Shown here piece after piece: positions 23,979 through 32,365 of a DNA stretch of 64,000 nt. Source of the DNA: Paenibacillus sp. 1_12 (GTDB lineage: Bacteria > Bacillota > Bacilli > Paenibacillales > NBRC-103111). The position numbers were made by a program, and so were the translations under genes. The notes under the pieces were generated by a model, which was not told the origin of the DNA, searched no databases, and saw only the letters and a list, made by a program, of their open reading frames with translations. Position 1 is the first letter of the stretch; every line of letters starts with the position of its first letter. The stretch lies in the NCBI RefSeq assembly GCF_900114475.1, contig NZ_FOTE01000005.1, forward strand, positions 62,001-126,000, given 5' to 3'.

Positions 23979-25124
23979 CTATTTAGCGAGTTGGTAATTA
24001 AGGACAAGGAACATCGCATGTGACCACAGCAATGGCGTCGCAGGTGTTCCCCAACGGCTCAGCCAGCTATGATAAACTTCCGAGTTGGTCTTATTATGAG
24101 GCGCCTGTTCTGGCAATCGTCCCAGTACATCCGCTTGATTTGCAATCCACTGAAGGGACTGCTCAGCTTCAAACCGTTTACCTGAGGCCGCGGACACCCA
24201 GCCATACCAAGCCGTAAGTAGAATCCATGAGCCACCACCATAATACTCATCCTCAGTATAACGTCTGATCCCGCCATCTTCTGTTTTCAAATCCGCTTCG
24301 ATCTTGTTGATTGTAGCAGCCATAACAGGATGATCTGCAGTAAATACATGAAACGGCTCGCACAACCACAGCGTACTGGCATCTAGTCCAGCATAGCCAA
24401 TTTCGTAATGATTCCCACTTGGCGCAGGACGTAAGCTTTTCACAACATATCCATCTTCAGGATGAATCATATGATCCACTATAAACTGCTTAATTTGCGA
24501 ACATATATCCAGCAAATCCGAACGGTCATTGAATACTCCGACTGCTTGAAGCCCACCATAAATACATGCAAGAGTTGAAGGATGCAGTTGATCTCCGCGT
24601 TCCTCCCAGCAATCAAAATTCGGCTGTTTCCAAAATGCGCATATATAACGGACCACCAGATTGACACCGTTCAAGACAGACTCAGGCATCACAGTTTGAC
24701 CAACTAATTGATAGTGCTGAACAAGCCCCCACAGCCAAGTCCCATAGCCATCAAGTTGAAAATGTCCCCACTCCGCATTATCATCATCCCGACCATCCAA
24801 CTGGTATCGCGTATGTAAAAACTCATGCTGCTCTATGTATTCCCCACGCTCATGTTTTTCCAGAAGCAGCTCAATACGGCTTTCCAAGCGCAATACGATC
24901 TGGTTTACCCATACATAAAATTGAGCTGCACTCTCCGATTCTCCAGAAACATCCATCGCATTCGCAATAAAACTGCCATCTCTAAGCCAGCTGTAGGCAT
25001 AATTTGCGAACAGCGGACATGCCGTGTACCCGCCGCTTGGATGCTGATTCCATAAAATGAGCTGCTTGCTTATTTGAGTCAACTGTTCTGTGGAAATCTT
25101 CGAATCCTTCTTTTGTCCATTCAT
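23979..25124 (-). CDS. GH15-like (alpha/alpha)6-barrel glycosidase
   Basis: 381 residues, no signal peptide, so intracellular. The pattern fits glucoamylase-like GH15 proteins: YAYSWLRDGSFIANAMD (substrate-binding Trp-Leu-Arg-Asp), EWGHFQLDGYGTWLWGL (candidate catalytic acid), GYAGLDASTLWL, and YYGGGSWILLTAWYGW near the end. The second catalytic Glu is likely the one in NSEVYHSW. Whether it cleaves glucoamylase substrates, trehalose or another alpha-glucoside cannot be told. Start ATG at 25124 is 10 nt after AGGAGG. Confidence 0.8.
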   Translation of the reverse strand: MNGQKKDSKISTEQLTQISKQLILWNQHPSGGYTACPLFANYAYSWLRDGSFIANAMDVSGESESAAQFYVWVNQIVLRLESRIELLLEKHERGEYIEQHEFLHTRYQLDGRDDDNAEWGHFQLDGYGTWLWGLVQHYQLVGQTVMPESVLNGVNLVVRYICAFWKQPNFDCWEERGDQLHPSTLACIYGGLQAVGVFNDRSDLLDICSQIKQFIVDHMIHPEDGYVVKSLRPAPSGNHYEIGYAGLDASTLWLCEPFHVFTADHPVMAATINKIEADLKTEDGGIRRYTEDEYYGGGSWILLTAWYGWVSAASGKRFEAEQSLQWIANQADVLGRLPEQAPHNKTNSEVYHSWLSRWGTPATPLLWSHAMFLVLNYQLAK

Positions 25125-25140
25125 CGCTACATTTCCTCCT

Positions 25141-25176
25141 AAAAAATAAAAAAAGATGCTACATAGCACCTTTTTT
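25141..25176 (-). terminator. Terminator of ypuI
   Basis: Minus-strand stem GGTGCTA / TAGCATC followed by a long T-rich tail, 22 nt past the ypuI stop. Confidence 0.75.
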
Positions 25177-25197
25177 CATCATGACAATGAAGCGAGA

Positions 25198-25698
25198 TTA
25201 GACTCTCTCACCTTGCATCCGTTTTTGGGTAATATAATCCGTTTCATAATAAGTCAAATCTTCCCGAAGCGTTTCAAAAATTTTAGATAGCTCGATAGTC
25301 AAATCACGTACCTCACGAACCGGTTTCTTGCGGAAGCGAATCGCATCCTGTCCAGTATACGCATAACGTCCATCCTCGGAATAGCATTCATGTTTCGGAT
25401 AAAAAAAGCTGTTCACCGAACTATGATAAACTTCATAAAGAACTTTTTCCGCATATTCGACATTAAAGCTCGGACGACGCAAACTCATACCAAGCTTCTC
25501 ATAGGCAACTTCACTGAAAACAAGCAAATGCCTGGTATCCGACAAGAATCCTTTGTAAAACTCATCCATCTCAGGTTCTTGCTCCTTATTGAGCTCTTGT
25601 AAGGAATGATCATTCAGAAATTTTTCGATTTTTGCAGTTGCTTCATTTAGCTTGTACTTCGTAGTTTCACATAAATTTTTCACATTAAGCACAGTCAT
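25198..25698 (-). CDS. ypuI: YpuI-family protein (DUF3907)
   Basis: 166-residue soluble protein matching YpuI of Bacillus: TKYKLNEATAKIEKFLNDHSL, SFFYPKHECYSEDGRYAYTGQDAI, FRKKPVREVRDL and the C-terminal DLTYYETDYITQKRMQ. Mostly helical; function unknown. Start ATG with AAAGGAGG. Single gene. Confidence 0.88.
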   Translation of the reverse strand: MTVLNVKNLCETTKYKLNEATAKIEKFLNDHSLQELNKEQEPEMDEFYKGFLSDTRHLLVFSEVAYEKLGMSLRRPSFNVEYAEKVLYEVYHSSVNSFFYPKHECYSEDGRYAYTGQDAIRFRKKPVREVRDLTIELSKIFETLREDLTYYETDYITQKRMQGERV

Positions 25699-25892
25699 GT
25701 CGCAGGACCTCCTTTAATCAACAACTTCATTTTTTTTAGCAGATCAGTTACACCTTTATCCTACCATAATTTCAGCTAAAAGTAACTCGTAAAGTGTCTG
25801 TTGTCCAAAATGTTAAAGGCGATGATTTCCGGTAGTAAAAAACCATCCTACGGAGACGCTAACGATATCATTATAAGGGAGGGGCCCACCCA

Positions 25893-27821
25893 ATGTGGAA
25901 ATATGCTTTAGCTTTTGTTATGGTGCTCGCTTTCGGCGTATTATTATTTCCTCGCAATGAGGATCCGCTCAAATTCGAGACATTATCGCCCGCTGCCGAG
26001 ATGTTATCCAAGCAGAATTTGCTTCAGCAGGACCTGCAAATCACTGGTGAGCTATGCCGCAGCCAGTGCAATCTGGAGCTTGATCGTATGCTGCATTTGA
26101 AGGAAAAAGAAACTACCGAAGCCAAGCTATCGGGCATGCAGCAGCTTCAGGCGGAACATCCACACATGGAGAAACTGATCTGGACCGACCAAAGTAAATC
26201 TTTGGAAGAAGGAATTCAGTCCGGCAGTATCCATGATTCCGTGCAGGCAAAGGCACAAGCGGAATTGATGCAAGCCAAAACGAGCACAGCTCAAGGAAAA
26301 TCTTACCAATCCGCACCATTTGATGTTAATGGCTCCACTTATTTTGTGCTTGGTGTCCCCTCAGCGGAATCCGGTGAGGCACTGCTGGGTGTGGTTAAAC
26401 AAAGCATTTTGCAGCAGGTTGAAAACCATCAGCTTAACAATTTAAGGATCGTGACTTATCCGAGCGACAACCGTTATAAAATCGAATCCGTAGATTCCCG
26501 AACACTGAAGGACGTCAAAGTCGATCATCCTGAGCAAAATGAAGGCACCAGCCATTATCATGTCAATCAGGTTGTAGTCCGATTCAAGACTCAACCAAGC
26601 GATGCGGATTTATCACAAATTGAAACAGATATTGTAGCTTCAAAGCCTTACCGAAAGCTTGGGTATACTTATATATTTGAATCCAAGCAGATGGAAGCCA
26701 AGCAGTTGATGAGCTACTTTCAGAAACGGAACATCGAATATGTTGAGCCACACTTTTTGTATATGACGAATAGCGCTGTAAACAGCAATCCCACACGCAG
26801 CCCTCAGACGGCAACAACAGACAGCACGATACTGGCGCCAAATGATTCACTGTACCAGCGATATCAATGGAATCTTCCTTCCGTCGATACCGAGCTTGGC
26901 TGGGCAATAAGCAAAGGCTCCAAAGACGTTCGCGTTGCAATTGTTGACACTGGCGTAGATTTGGATCACCCTGATCTGAAGGATCAGCTTATTAGCGGCT
27001 ACAATGTGGTCAACTCCGAAATGCAGCCGATGGACGATGTTGGCCATGGTACGCATGTCGCAGGTGTTATAGGAGCCATTGTGAACAATCGATTGGGTGT
27101 AGCAGGAATGAGCTGGTATAACCCGATCATGCCCGTCAAGGTGCTTGATCAAAGCGGTGCAGGCAGTACGTATGCGGTAGCGCAAGGAATTATCTGGGCA
27201 ACGGATCATGGGGCTAAAGTTATCAATATGAGCCTGGGTAACTATGCCGATGCCAATTTTTTACATGATGCCATTCGTTATGCCTTTGATCATGATGTTG
27301 TGCTTATCGCGGCTAGTGGTAATGATAATTCGGAGCAGCCTGGATTCCCTGCGGCTTATCCGGAAGTGTTCGCAGTCGCTGCAACAGATGCAAACCGGAA
27401 TAAGGCATCGTTCTCCAACTATGGAGACTACATCGATGTTGCAGCACCAGGAGTCAACATCGCCAGCACCTATCCACACAATCAATATGCAGCATTGTCC
27501 GGAACTTCAATGGCGAGCCCTCACGTGACTGCTCTGGCTGCGCTTATCCGCTCGGTCAATCCATCACTTAAAAATAAAGAAGTGATGCAAATAATGCGTG
27601 ACACCGCCACAGACGCAGGACCCGCAGGCAAAGATAAATATTTTGGTTACGGCATAATCGATGTTGTGGCCGCGTTAAAGAGCGCAGTAAACCACAAGGG
27701 AGCCGCTATGACGGAGCAGACAACGCCTGCAGAACCTGCTCATCAAACTAAGGTTATAAGCGGACTCGATTACTGGACCTCATGGGCACAAAGGCTGCTC
27801 GAACGGATGCAAACTCCATGA
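25893..27821 (+). CDS. Secreted S8 serine peptidase (subtilase) with long N-terminal extension
   Basis: 642 residues. A short hydrophobic N-terminus (5-19) acts as signal or anchor. Residues 30-220 are an uncharacterised extension with a C-R-S-Q-C pair (Cys55, Cys59). About 222-292 looks like a propeptide/inhibitor domain (VNQVVVRFKTQPSDADLSQI ... IEYVEPHF). The catalytic domain shows Asp352 (AIVDTGVDLDHPDL), His385 (GHGTHVAG), Asn477 in the oxyanion hole and Ser539 (SGTSMASPHV), so the triad is complete. A 40-residue tail ends the protein. Start ATG follows GGGAGGGG. It resembles thermitase-like Bacillales proteases. Monocistronic, with a strong terminator. Confidence 0.93.
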   Translation: MWKYALAFVMVLAFGVLLFPRNEDPLKFETLSPAAEMLSKQNLLQQDLQITGELCRSQCNLELDRMLHLKEKETTEAKLSGMQQLQAEHPHMEKLIWTDQSKSLEEGIQSGSIHDSVQAKAQAELMQAKTSTAQGKSYQSAPFDVNGSTYFVLGVPSAESGEALLGVVKQSILQQVENHQLNNLRIVTYPSDNRYKIESVDSRTLKDVKVDHPEQNEGTSHYHVNQVVVRFKTQPSDADLSQIETDIVASKPYRKLGYTYIFESKQMEAKQLMSYFQKRNIEYVEPHFLYMTNSAVNSNPTRSPQTATTDSTILAPNDSLYQRYQWNLPSVDTELGWAISKGSKDVRVAIVDTGVDLDHPDLKDQLISGYNVVNSEMQPMDDVGHGTHVAGVIGAIVNNRLGVAGMSWYNPIMPVKVLDQSGAGSTYAVAQGIIWATDHGAKVINMSLGNYADANFLHDAIRYAFDHDVVLIAASGNDNSEQPGFPAAYPEVFAVAATDANRNKASFSNYGDYIDVAAPGVNIASTYPHNQYAALSGTSMASPHVTALAALIRSVNPSLKNKEVMQIMRDTATDAGPAGKDKYFGYGIIDVVAALKSAVNHKGAAMTEQTTPAEPAHQTKVISGLDYWTSWAQRLLERMQTP

Positions 27822-27844
27822 TCGAAATTACACAGATAACGCAC

Positions 27845-27870
27845 AAAAACCGCCTCTAGAGGCGGTTTTT
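27845..27870. terminator. Bidirectional terminator of the subtilase gene and rnpB
   Basis: Perfect 13-bp palindrome AAAAACCGCCTCT / AGAGGCGGTTTTT. It lies 24 nt past the subtilase stop and 11 nt past the predicted RNase P RNA 3' end. Confidence 0.95.
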
Positions 27871-27881
27871 TCATTGGTAAC

Positions 27882-28292
27882 AGGAAAGCTTGCACTTAAG
27901 CCGGGTTCTGTACTTCCAGTGGTCGTAACGGCTACCAGCCTCCCACCATTGAAGCAACAATCATCTATCTAGGCCAAACGTTGCCGTTTGGCTCAAGCGA
28001 CCAACCCGAACGCGTCCCGGGCAAGGACTGTCCCCGGAGGGGCGTGCGTTCCATTAGGTCTTGCACCAGATGGGGTTTACCAGGACATATGTCACCATAT
28101 CTCCTCGTGGTCTCTTACACCACGGTTCCACCCTTACCTGTTCGTGGAATCACTTCCACGTCATCGGCGGTCCATTTCTGTGGCACTAGCCTTCAGCTCG
28201 CGCTGACTGGACGTTATCCAGCATCCTGCCCTGCGGAGCCCGGACTTTCCTCTCGTGATTTCTCACCAGCGATTGTCTGTCAAGCTTTCCTG
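27882..28292 (-). ncRNA. rnpB: RNase P RNA, Bacillus type (class B)
   Basis: Catalytic RNA that trims 5' leaders from pre-tRNAs. On the minus strand the universally conserved 5' block GAGGAAAGTCCGGGCT lies near 28232-28255 and the 3' part has AGAACCCGGCTTAAG. The ends AGGAAAGCTTG and CAAGCTTTCCT pair to form helix P1. The roughly 411-nt length matches type B RNAs. Ends are estimated from P1. Open frames overlapping it on either strand are not genes. Confidence 0.95.
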
Positions 28293-28305
28293 ATGTGCAA
28301 AGGAT

Positions 28306-28334
28306 AGTATACAGGGATTTGCTGCAAAATACAA
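28306..28334 (-). promoter_or_regulatory. SigA promoter of rnpB
   Basis: TTGTAT (28329-28334), 17 nt, TATACT (28306-28311); the -10 is 13 nt before the estimated RNA 5' end. Confidence 0.65.
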
Positions 28335-28358
28335 CAAGAATTCGTTGTTCCTCACATT

Positions 28359-29474
28359 TTACACAAATCGAAATGGCTCTGTATCGATTTGCGAAGCAAA
28401 TACGCCAGTACCGGACTTCTTTTCCTGCAGTCTGGCAAATAAATAATCGGCTACGCCGCGCTTCATTATCTTTTCAACATTATGGCCTGGATCAATAATA
28501 CTAAGCCCCGCAGCCATGGCGTCCTGGGCCATATGATAGTCGATATCTCCGGTTATAAGTACATCCGCACCTGCAAATAAAGCATGGCGTACATATCTGC
28601 CACCGGAACCGCCAAGAACAGCGATCTTCTGTACCCGTCGCTGTGGATCACCAACAAGACGGACCGCCGGAACCTCGTAGGAAGCTTTGACAAGCTCGCA
28701 CAGCTGCTCTAAGGTAATAGGCTCCTGCAGCTTGCCGACCCTGCCCAGACCGTAAGCTCGGCCTTTTAAATCCAATGTATATAGATCATAGGCCACTTCC
28801 TCATAAGGATGAGCCTTGATCATCGCCTGAACCACTTTCCGTTCGACGCTTTGCGGCACGATTGTTTCCAGCCGCACCTCACGTACCTGCTCCAGTTTTC
28901 CCTGCTTTCCGATAAAGGGTTCACTTCCAGCCCCAGGCAAAAACGTTCCCGTTCCCTCATCAGCGAAGCTGCAGTGACTATACTTCCCTATTGAACCCGC
29001 GCCAGCGCGAAATATCGCCTCTCTGACTGGCTCCATGTGATGCTCAGGCACAAACACAACGAGTTTTTTGAGCTTATCAGTATGTAATTCTTCAAGCGGT
29101 GACAGCCCGGTTAAGCCAATAGCATTCGCCATCATATCATTGACTCCACCATCTGCCACATCTAGATTCGTATGTGATATATAGACAGAAATATCGTGTT
29201 TGATCAGCTTTTCATACAGCTTCCCTGCCACCGAATCGGTTTGTAAATGCGCAAGCGGCCTGAAAATAATCGCATGGTGCGCAATAATTAGATTAGCCTG
29301 CAGGCGTATCGCTTCATCAATCACCTCATCGTTCACATCAAGAGCCACCAACACATTACTGATTTCCTTTTGCAGGGTGCCCAATTGCAGACCGATCTTG
29401 TCATCAGGAACCGCATAATGCTTGGGTGCCAGTTCCTCCATTAGTTGAATAACGGTTTGTCCTTTTGCAAGCAT
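28359..29474 (-). CDS. yqfO: Nif3-like dinuclear-metal protein YqfO
   Basis: 371-residue NIF3/DUF34 protein; hexameric toroid with two metals per subunit. The N-terminal half has NLIIAHHAIIFRPL and VYISHTNLDVADGGVNDMM with metal His; a PII-like insert domain (about 135-240: KLVVFVPEHHMEPVREAIFRAGA) is typical of Bacillus members; the C-terminal half has GGSGGRYVRHA and DIDYHMAQDAMAAGLSIIDPGH. Often annotated as GTP cyclohydrolase I type 2, but the true role is unsettled. Start ATG at 29474 has AAGGAGG and overlaps trmK by 34 nt. Confidence 0.93.
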   Translation of the reverse strand: MLAKGQTVIQLMEELAPKHYAVPDDKIGLQLGTLQKEISNVLVALDVNDEVIDEAIRLQANLIIAHHAIIFRPLAHLQTDSVAGKLYEKLIKHDISVYISHTNLDVADGGVNDMMANAIGLTGLSPLEELHTDKLKKLVVFVPEHHMEPVREAIFRAGAGSIGKYSHCSFADEGTGTFLPGAGSEPFIGKQGKLEQVREVRLETIVPQSVERKVVQAMIKAHPYEEVAYDLYTLDLKGRAYGLGRVGKLQEPITLEQLCELVKASYEVPAVRLVGDPQRRVQKIAVLGGSGGRYVRHALFAGADVLITGDIDYHMAQDAMAAGLSIIDPGHNVEKIMKRGVADYLFARLQEKKSGTGVFASQIDTEPFRFV

Positions 29475-30211
29475 GCCAGTACCTCCTTGATTCGTTCAAT
29501 CTCCTGCTGGTATTCAAGCTCCTTCATTCTGGATTCTGGAAGTGTGGATAGTCCAAGCCGTTGTACTATCATGGCCAGCTTCTCTAGTTCAGACTCCCAT
29601 TTTCGAAACCATACATCCTGAGGATTATCCAGCAACATTGGACCCAGCTTCAGCAGCATCTCATGATTAACCGTTACTCCATCTGAAAGATGGCGCTCAC
29701 GATAAAGCACATCATTCGACATTTGACTCCTATGAGCCGGTACTGCTGACAAAATCTCATAGATCTTGCCATCCTCTTCAAGAATTTGTTCGTTTTGCAA
29801 TATCCAATGATGCGCAATAAGCCACGAACGCACATTCGATTCGCCAACATTTGGCTGTAAAATAAGTACATTTACACCGGACAGCTTATCCTTGCCGGCT
29901 TCGAGAATATCGGCTATCAAGGCACCGCCCATACCCGCTATGGTTATCACGTCAATTTCTCCGGCCTCCACAACCTCAAGACCGTTTCCATGACGAACAT
30001 CAATAACTTGATCGAGTGCAGATTCACGAACCTGCCTGGAGGCTGCCTGAAAGGGCCCCAAATTCACTTCTCCAGCGACTGCTTTCACAATCTGCTTTTG
30101 CTGAGCCAGATAAACCGGAAGCAGCGCGTGATCCGAGCCAATGTCAGCCAATCGACTTCCTGTTGGTACTTCATTAGCAATCATTTCCAAACGTTTTGAA
30201 ATTCGCAGCAT
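29441..30211 (-). CDS. trmK: tRNA (adenine(22)-N(1))-methyltransferase TrmK
   Basis: Methylates A22 in the D-loop of tRNA. Rossmann methyltransferase: SAM loop LADIGSDHALLPVYL (about 21-35), VITIAGMGGALIADIL, and the TrmK signature LQPNVGESNVRSWL; the C-terminal coiled coil (about 200-256) is typical. Start ATG at 30211 is 1 nt after the preceding stop, so translation is coupled. As in B. subtilis (yqfN-yqfO) it precedes yqfO and lies downstream of rpoD. Confidence 0.93.
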   Translation of the reverse strand: MLRISKRLEMIANEVPTGSRLADIGSDHALLPVYLAQQKQIVKAVAGEVNLGPFQAASRQVRESALDQVIDVRHGNGLEVVEAGEIDVITIAGMGGALIADILEAGKDKLSGVNVLILQPNVGESNVRSWLIAHHWILQNEQILEEDGKIYEILSAVPAHRSQMSNDVLYRERHLSDGVTVNHEMLLKLGPMLLDNPQDVWFRKWESELEKLAMIVQRLGLSTLPESRMKELEYQQEIERIKEVLACLQKDKPLFN

Positions 30212-30212
30212 A

Positions 30213-31055
30213 TTAGGTAACCCACTCTATCCATTTTTTTCTTAAAGCAAACAATAAGCTTGCTTCAATAAACAACTTGCTTATTAAAACGATTTGTACG
30301 ATATCCTCACCGTACAGCTCGGAATACAGCATAGCATATAATTCAGGCATGAACCAAATGATGCAGCTCAACATCAAAAAAACGGTTCCCATCTGCTTGC
30401 TTTTATCATGTATCATCCAGCCCATCCAGCCAAACACGATACTGAGCGGTACCCAGCTAAGCTCCAGCGTAATCCAATTGGCCAAATCCAGTTGGTAATG
30501 CAGCAGCCAGCCGTAACAAAAGATAAGAACAACCCATCCACACAATTGAAAAAGCATGAATCTTGACAACAGCCCAGTTATTAACCAAATGATACTGCAT
30601 ACAGCCACATATCCAACAACCAGCACTGGCTTTTGTATCCCATGCAGCTTGAGCATGAATACACCAATGAACAGCAGAAATAGGGAGGCTACACCAAACA
30701 ATATTTGAGCCCGTAGCGGCTCATTGGATCGCTGCAGGCTTCCTAACGTATAACAACAAAACAAAAGCAGCATCGAAAGGCCCATTTGCATTGGTAATTC
30801 AAAAGCGGTAAAATTAAGAGCAGCATAAGAAATAAGGGCAGTTATCACAAATATCAAAACCCATATTTCCCAATTACTGTCTTTCACAGCAGTTGGGGTA
30901 ACGCCGAGAAATCCAGAACTGGACTTTGGTTTTTCAGATGAATCCTCCAAATAAATATTTAACAAAAAATCACAATAATGTTCCGGTAAAAGCTTACTTT
31001 TACGCCAATGCTCAATTTCCAAAATTAATATTCTTCTTTTTTCGTCCATTGCCAT
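30213..31055 (-). CDS. Hypothetical multi-pass membrane protein
   Basis: 280 residues: a cytoplasmic N-terminus with EIEHWRKSKLLPEHYCDFLL, similar to the N-terminal segment of DUF2157 proteins, then about eight membrane segments (from residue 64 to 262) and a short basic end. Function unknown. Start ATG at 31055 lies 10 nt after GAGGTG. It sits between rpoD and trmK, which it overlaps to within 1 nt, so it is part of the trmK operon. Confidence 0.7.
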   Translation of the reverse strand: MAMDEKRRILILEIEHWRKSKLLPEHYCDFLLNIYLEDSSEKPKSSSGFLGVTPTAVKDSNWEIWVLIFVITALISYAALNFTAFELPMQMGLSMLLLFCCYTLGSLQRSNEPLRAQILFGVASLFLLFIGVFMLKLHGIQKPVLVVGYVAVCSIIWLITGLLSRFMLFQLCGWVVLIFCYGWLLHYQLDLANWITLELSWVPLSIVFGWMGWMIHDKSKQMGTVFLMLSCIIWFMPELYAMLYSELYGEDIVQIVLISKLFIEASLLFALRKKWIEWVT

Positions 31056-31140
31056 TGAACACGATCACCTCTTCAATACTGAGCAGCCATTTCCCTGATT
31101 TATATCATTTCTGTCATTTATTTATCGGTAATGCTCAGAC

Positions 31141-31178
31141 AAAAAATTAGACCTAACTGCAATTGCAGAAAGGTCTAA
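31141..31178 (-). terminator. Terminator of the dnaG-rpoD operon
   Basis: Stem TTAGACCT / AGGTCTAA with an inner CTGCAATTGCAG palindrome, followed on the minus strand by T6; 5 nt past the rpoD stop. Confidence 0.92.
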
Positions 31179-31183
31179 CCGGA

Positions 31184-32314
31184 TTACTCTAGAAAATCTT
31201 TCAGACGTTTGCTGCGGCTTGGATGTCTCAGCTTCCGCAGAGCCTTGGCTTCGATCTGACGAATCCGCTCCCGGGTCACGCCAAACACCTTACCCACTTC
31301 CTCCAGCGTACGTGTACGTCCGTCATCGAGTCCAAAACGTAACCGAAGAACATTTTCTTCGCGTTCTGTCAACGTATCCAATACGTCCTCCAATTGTTCC
31401 TTCAACAGCTCGTAGGCAGCTGCATCAGCAGGAGCAAGTGCTTCCTGATCCTCGATAAAATCACCCAAATGGGAATCATCCTCTTCACCGATCGGAGTCT
31501 CCAACGATACCGGTTCCTGAGCGATTTTCATTATTTCCCGAACCTTATCCGTACTTAGATCCATTTCTTTAGCGATTTCTTCCGGTGTCGGTTCGCGCCC
31601 CAACTCTTGAAGCAATTGACGGGAAACACGAATGAGCTTGTTAATGGTTTCAACCATATGTACCGGAATCCGGATCGTCCTTGCCTGGTCGGCAATTGCG
31701 CGGGTTATCGCTTGACGAATCCACCAAGTCGCATACGTACTGAATTTAAAACCTTTATCATGATCAAACTTTTCTACTGCTTTAATCAAACCCATGTTGC
31801 CTTCCTGTATCAAATCCAGAAACAGCATACCGCGTCCAACATAACGCTTGGCAATACTAACTACCAGACGCAGGTTAGCTTCAGCCAGCCGCCGCTTGGC
31901 TTCTTCATCACCGAGTTCGATACGTTTTGCCAAATCGATCTCATCTTCAGCAGATAACAATGGCACTCGGCCGATTTCCTTCAAGTACATTCGAACCGGA
32001 TCATTTATTTTAATTCCTGGAGGCAGCGAAATATCATCCTCAAAATTAAAATCGTCATGTTCCCGATCGCGATCACGATCTATCGGGCTGATTTCGTTAT
32101 CTTCATCCGATTCATTCCCTACGTCAATACCCATTTCCGAAAGCTGTTCGAAAAACTCATCGATTTGTTCAGGATCCTGATCAAAAGGAGCCAGCTTCTC
32201 CATGATATCCTTATAAGTTAAAGATGAACGTTTTTTTCCAAGCTCTACTAGCTGGTCCTTTACCTGATCCAACGTCAACTCTGTCTCTATCTCCGTGTGT
32301 TGATCGTTCGCCAT
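31184..32314 (-). CDS. rpoD: Primary sigma factor SigA/RpoD
   Basis: Housekeeping sigma factor, 376 residues. Region 1.1 (about 10-75), an acidic linker, region 1.2 [17 protein letters not shown], region 2 with the core-binding and -10 helix ([33 protein letters not shown]), region 3, and region 4 with [20 protein letters not shown] for the -35. All are intact. ATG at 32314 has GGAGGGAG upstream. It follows dnaG in the classical macromolecular-synthesis operon order. Confidence 0.98.
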   Translation of the reverse strand: MANDQHTEIETELTLDQVKDQLVELGKKRSSLTYKDIMEKLAPFDQDPEQIDEFFEQLSEMGIDVGNESDEDNEISPIDRDRDREHDDFNFEDDISLPPGIKINDPVRMYLKEIGRVPLLSAEDEIDLAKRIELGDEEAKRRLAEANLRLVVSIAKRYVGRGMLFLDLIQEGNMGLIKAVEKFDHDKGFKFSTYATWWIRQAITRAIADQARTIRIPVHMVETINKLIRVSRQLLQELGREPTPEEIAKEMDLSTDKVREIMKIAQEPVSLETPIGEEDDSHLGDFIEDQEALAPADAAAYELLKEQLEDVLDTLTEREENVLRLRFGLDDGRTRTLEEVGKVFGVTRERIRQIEAKALRKLRHPSRSKRLKDFLE

Positions 32315-32365
32315 ATGCTAACTCCCTCCTCCCTAGAGCCATCAAAGATAAATTCAAAGGACTTA

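Noticed and set aside
27981-28307. Open frames over the RNase P RNA
   Set aside because: The stretch is the RNase P RNA on the minus strand; coding potential there is coincidental.
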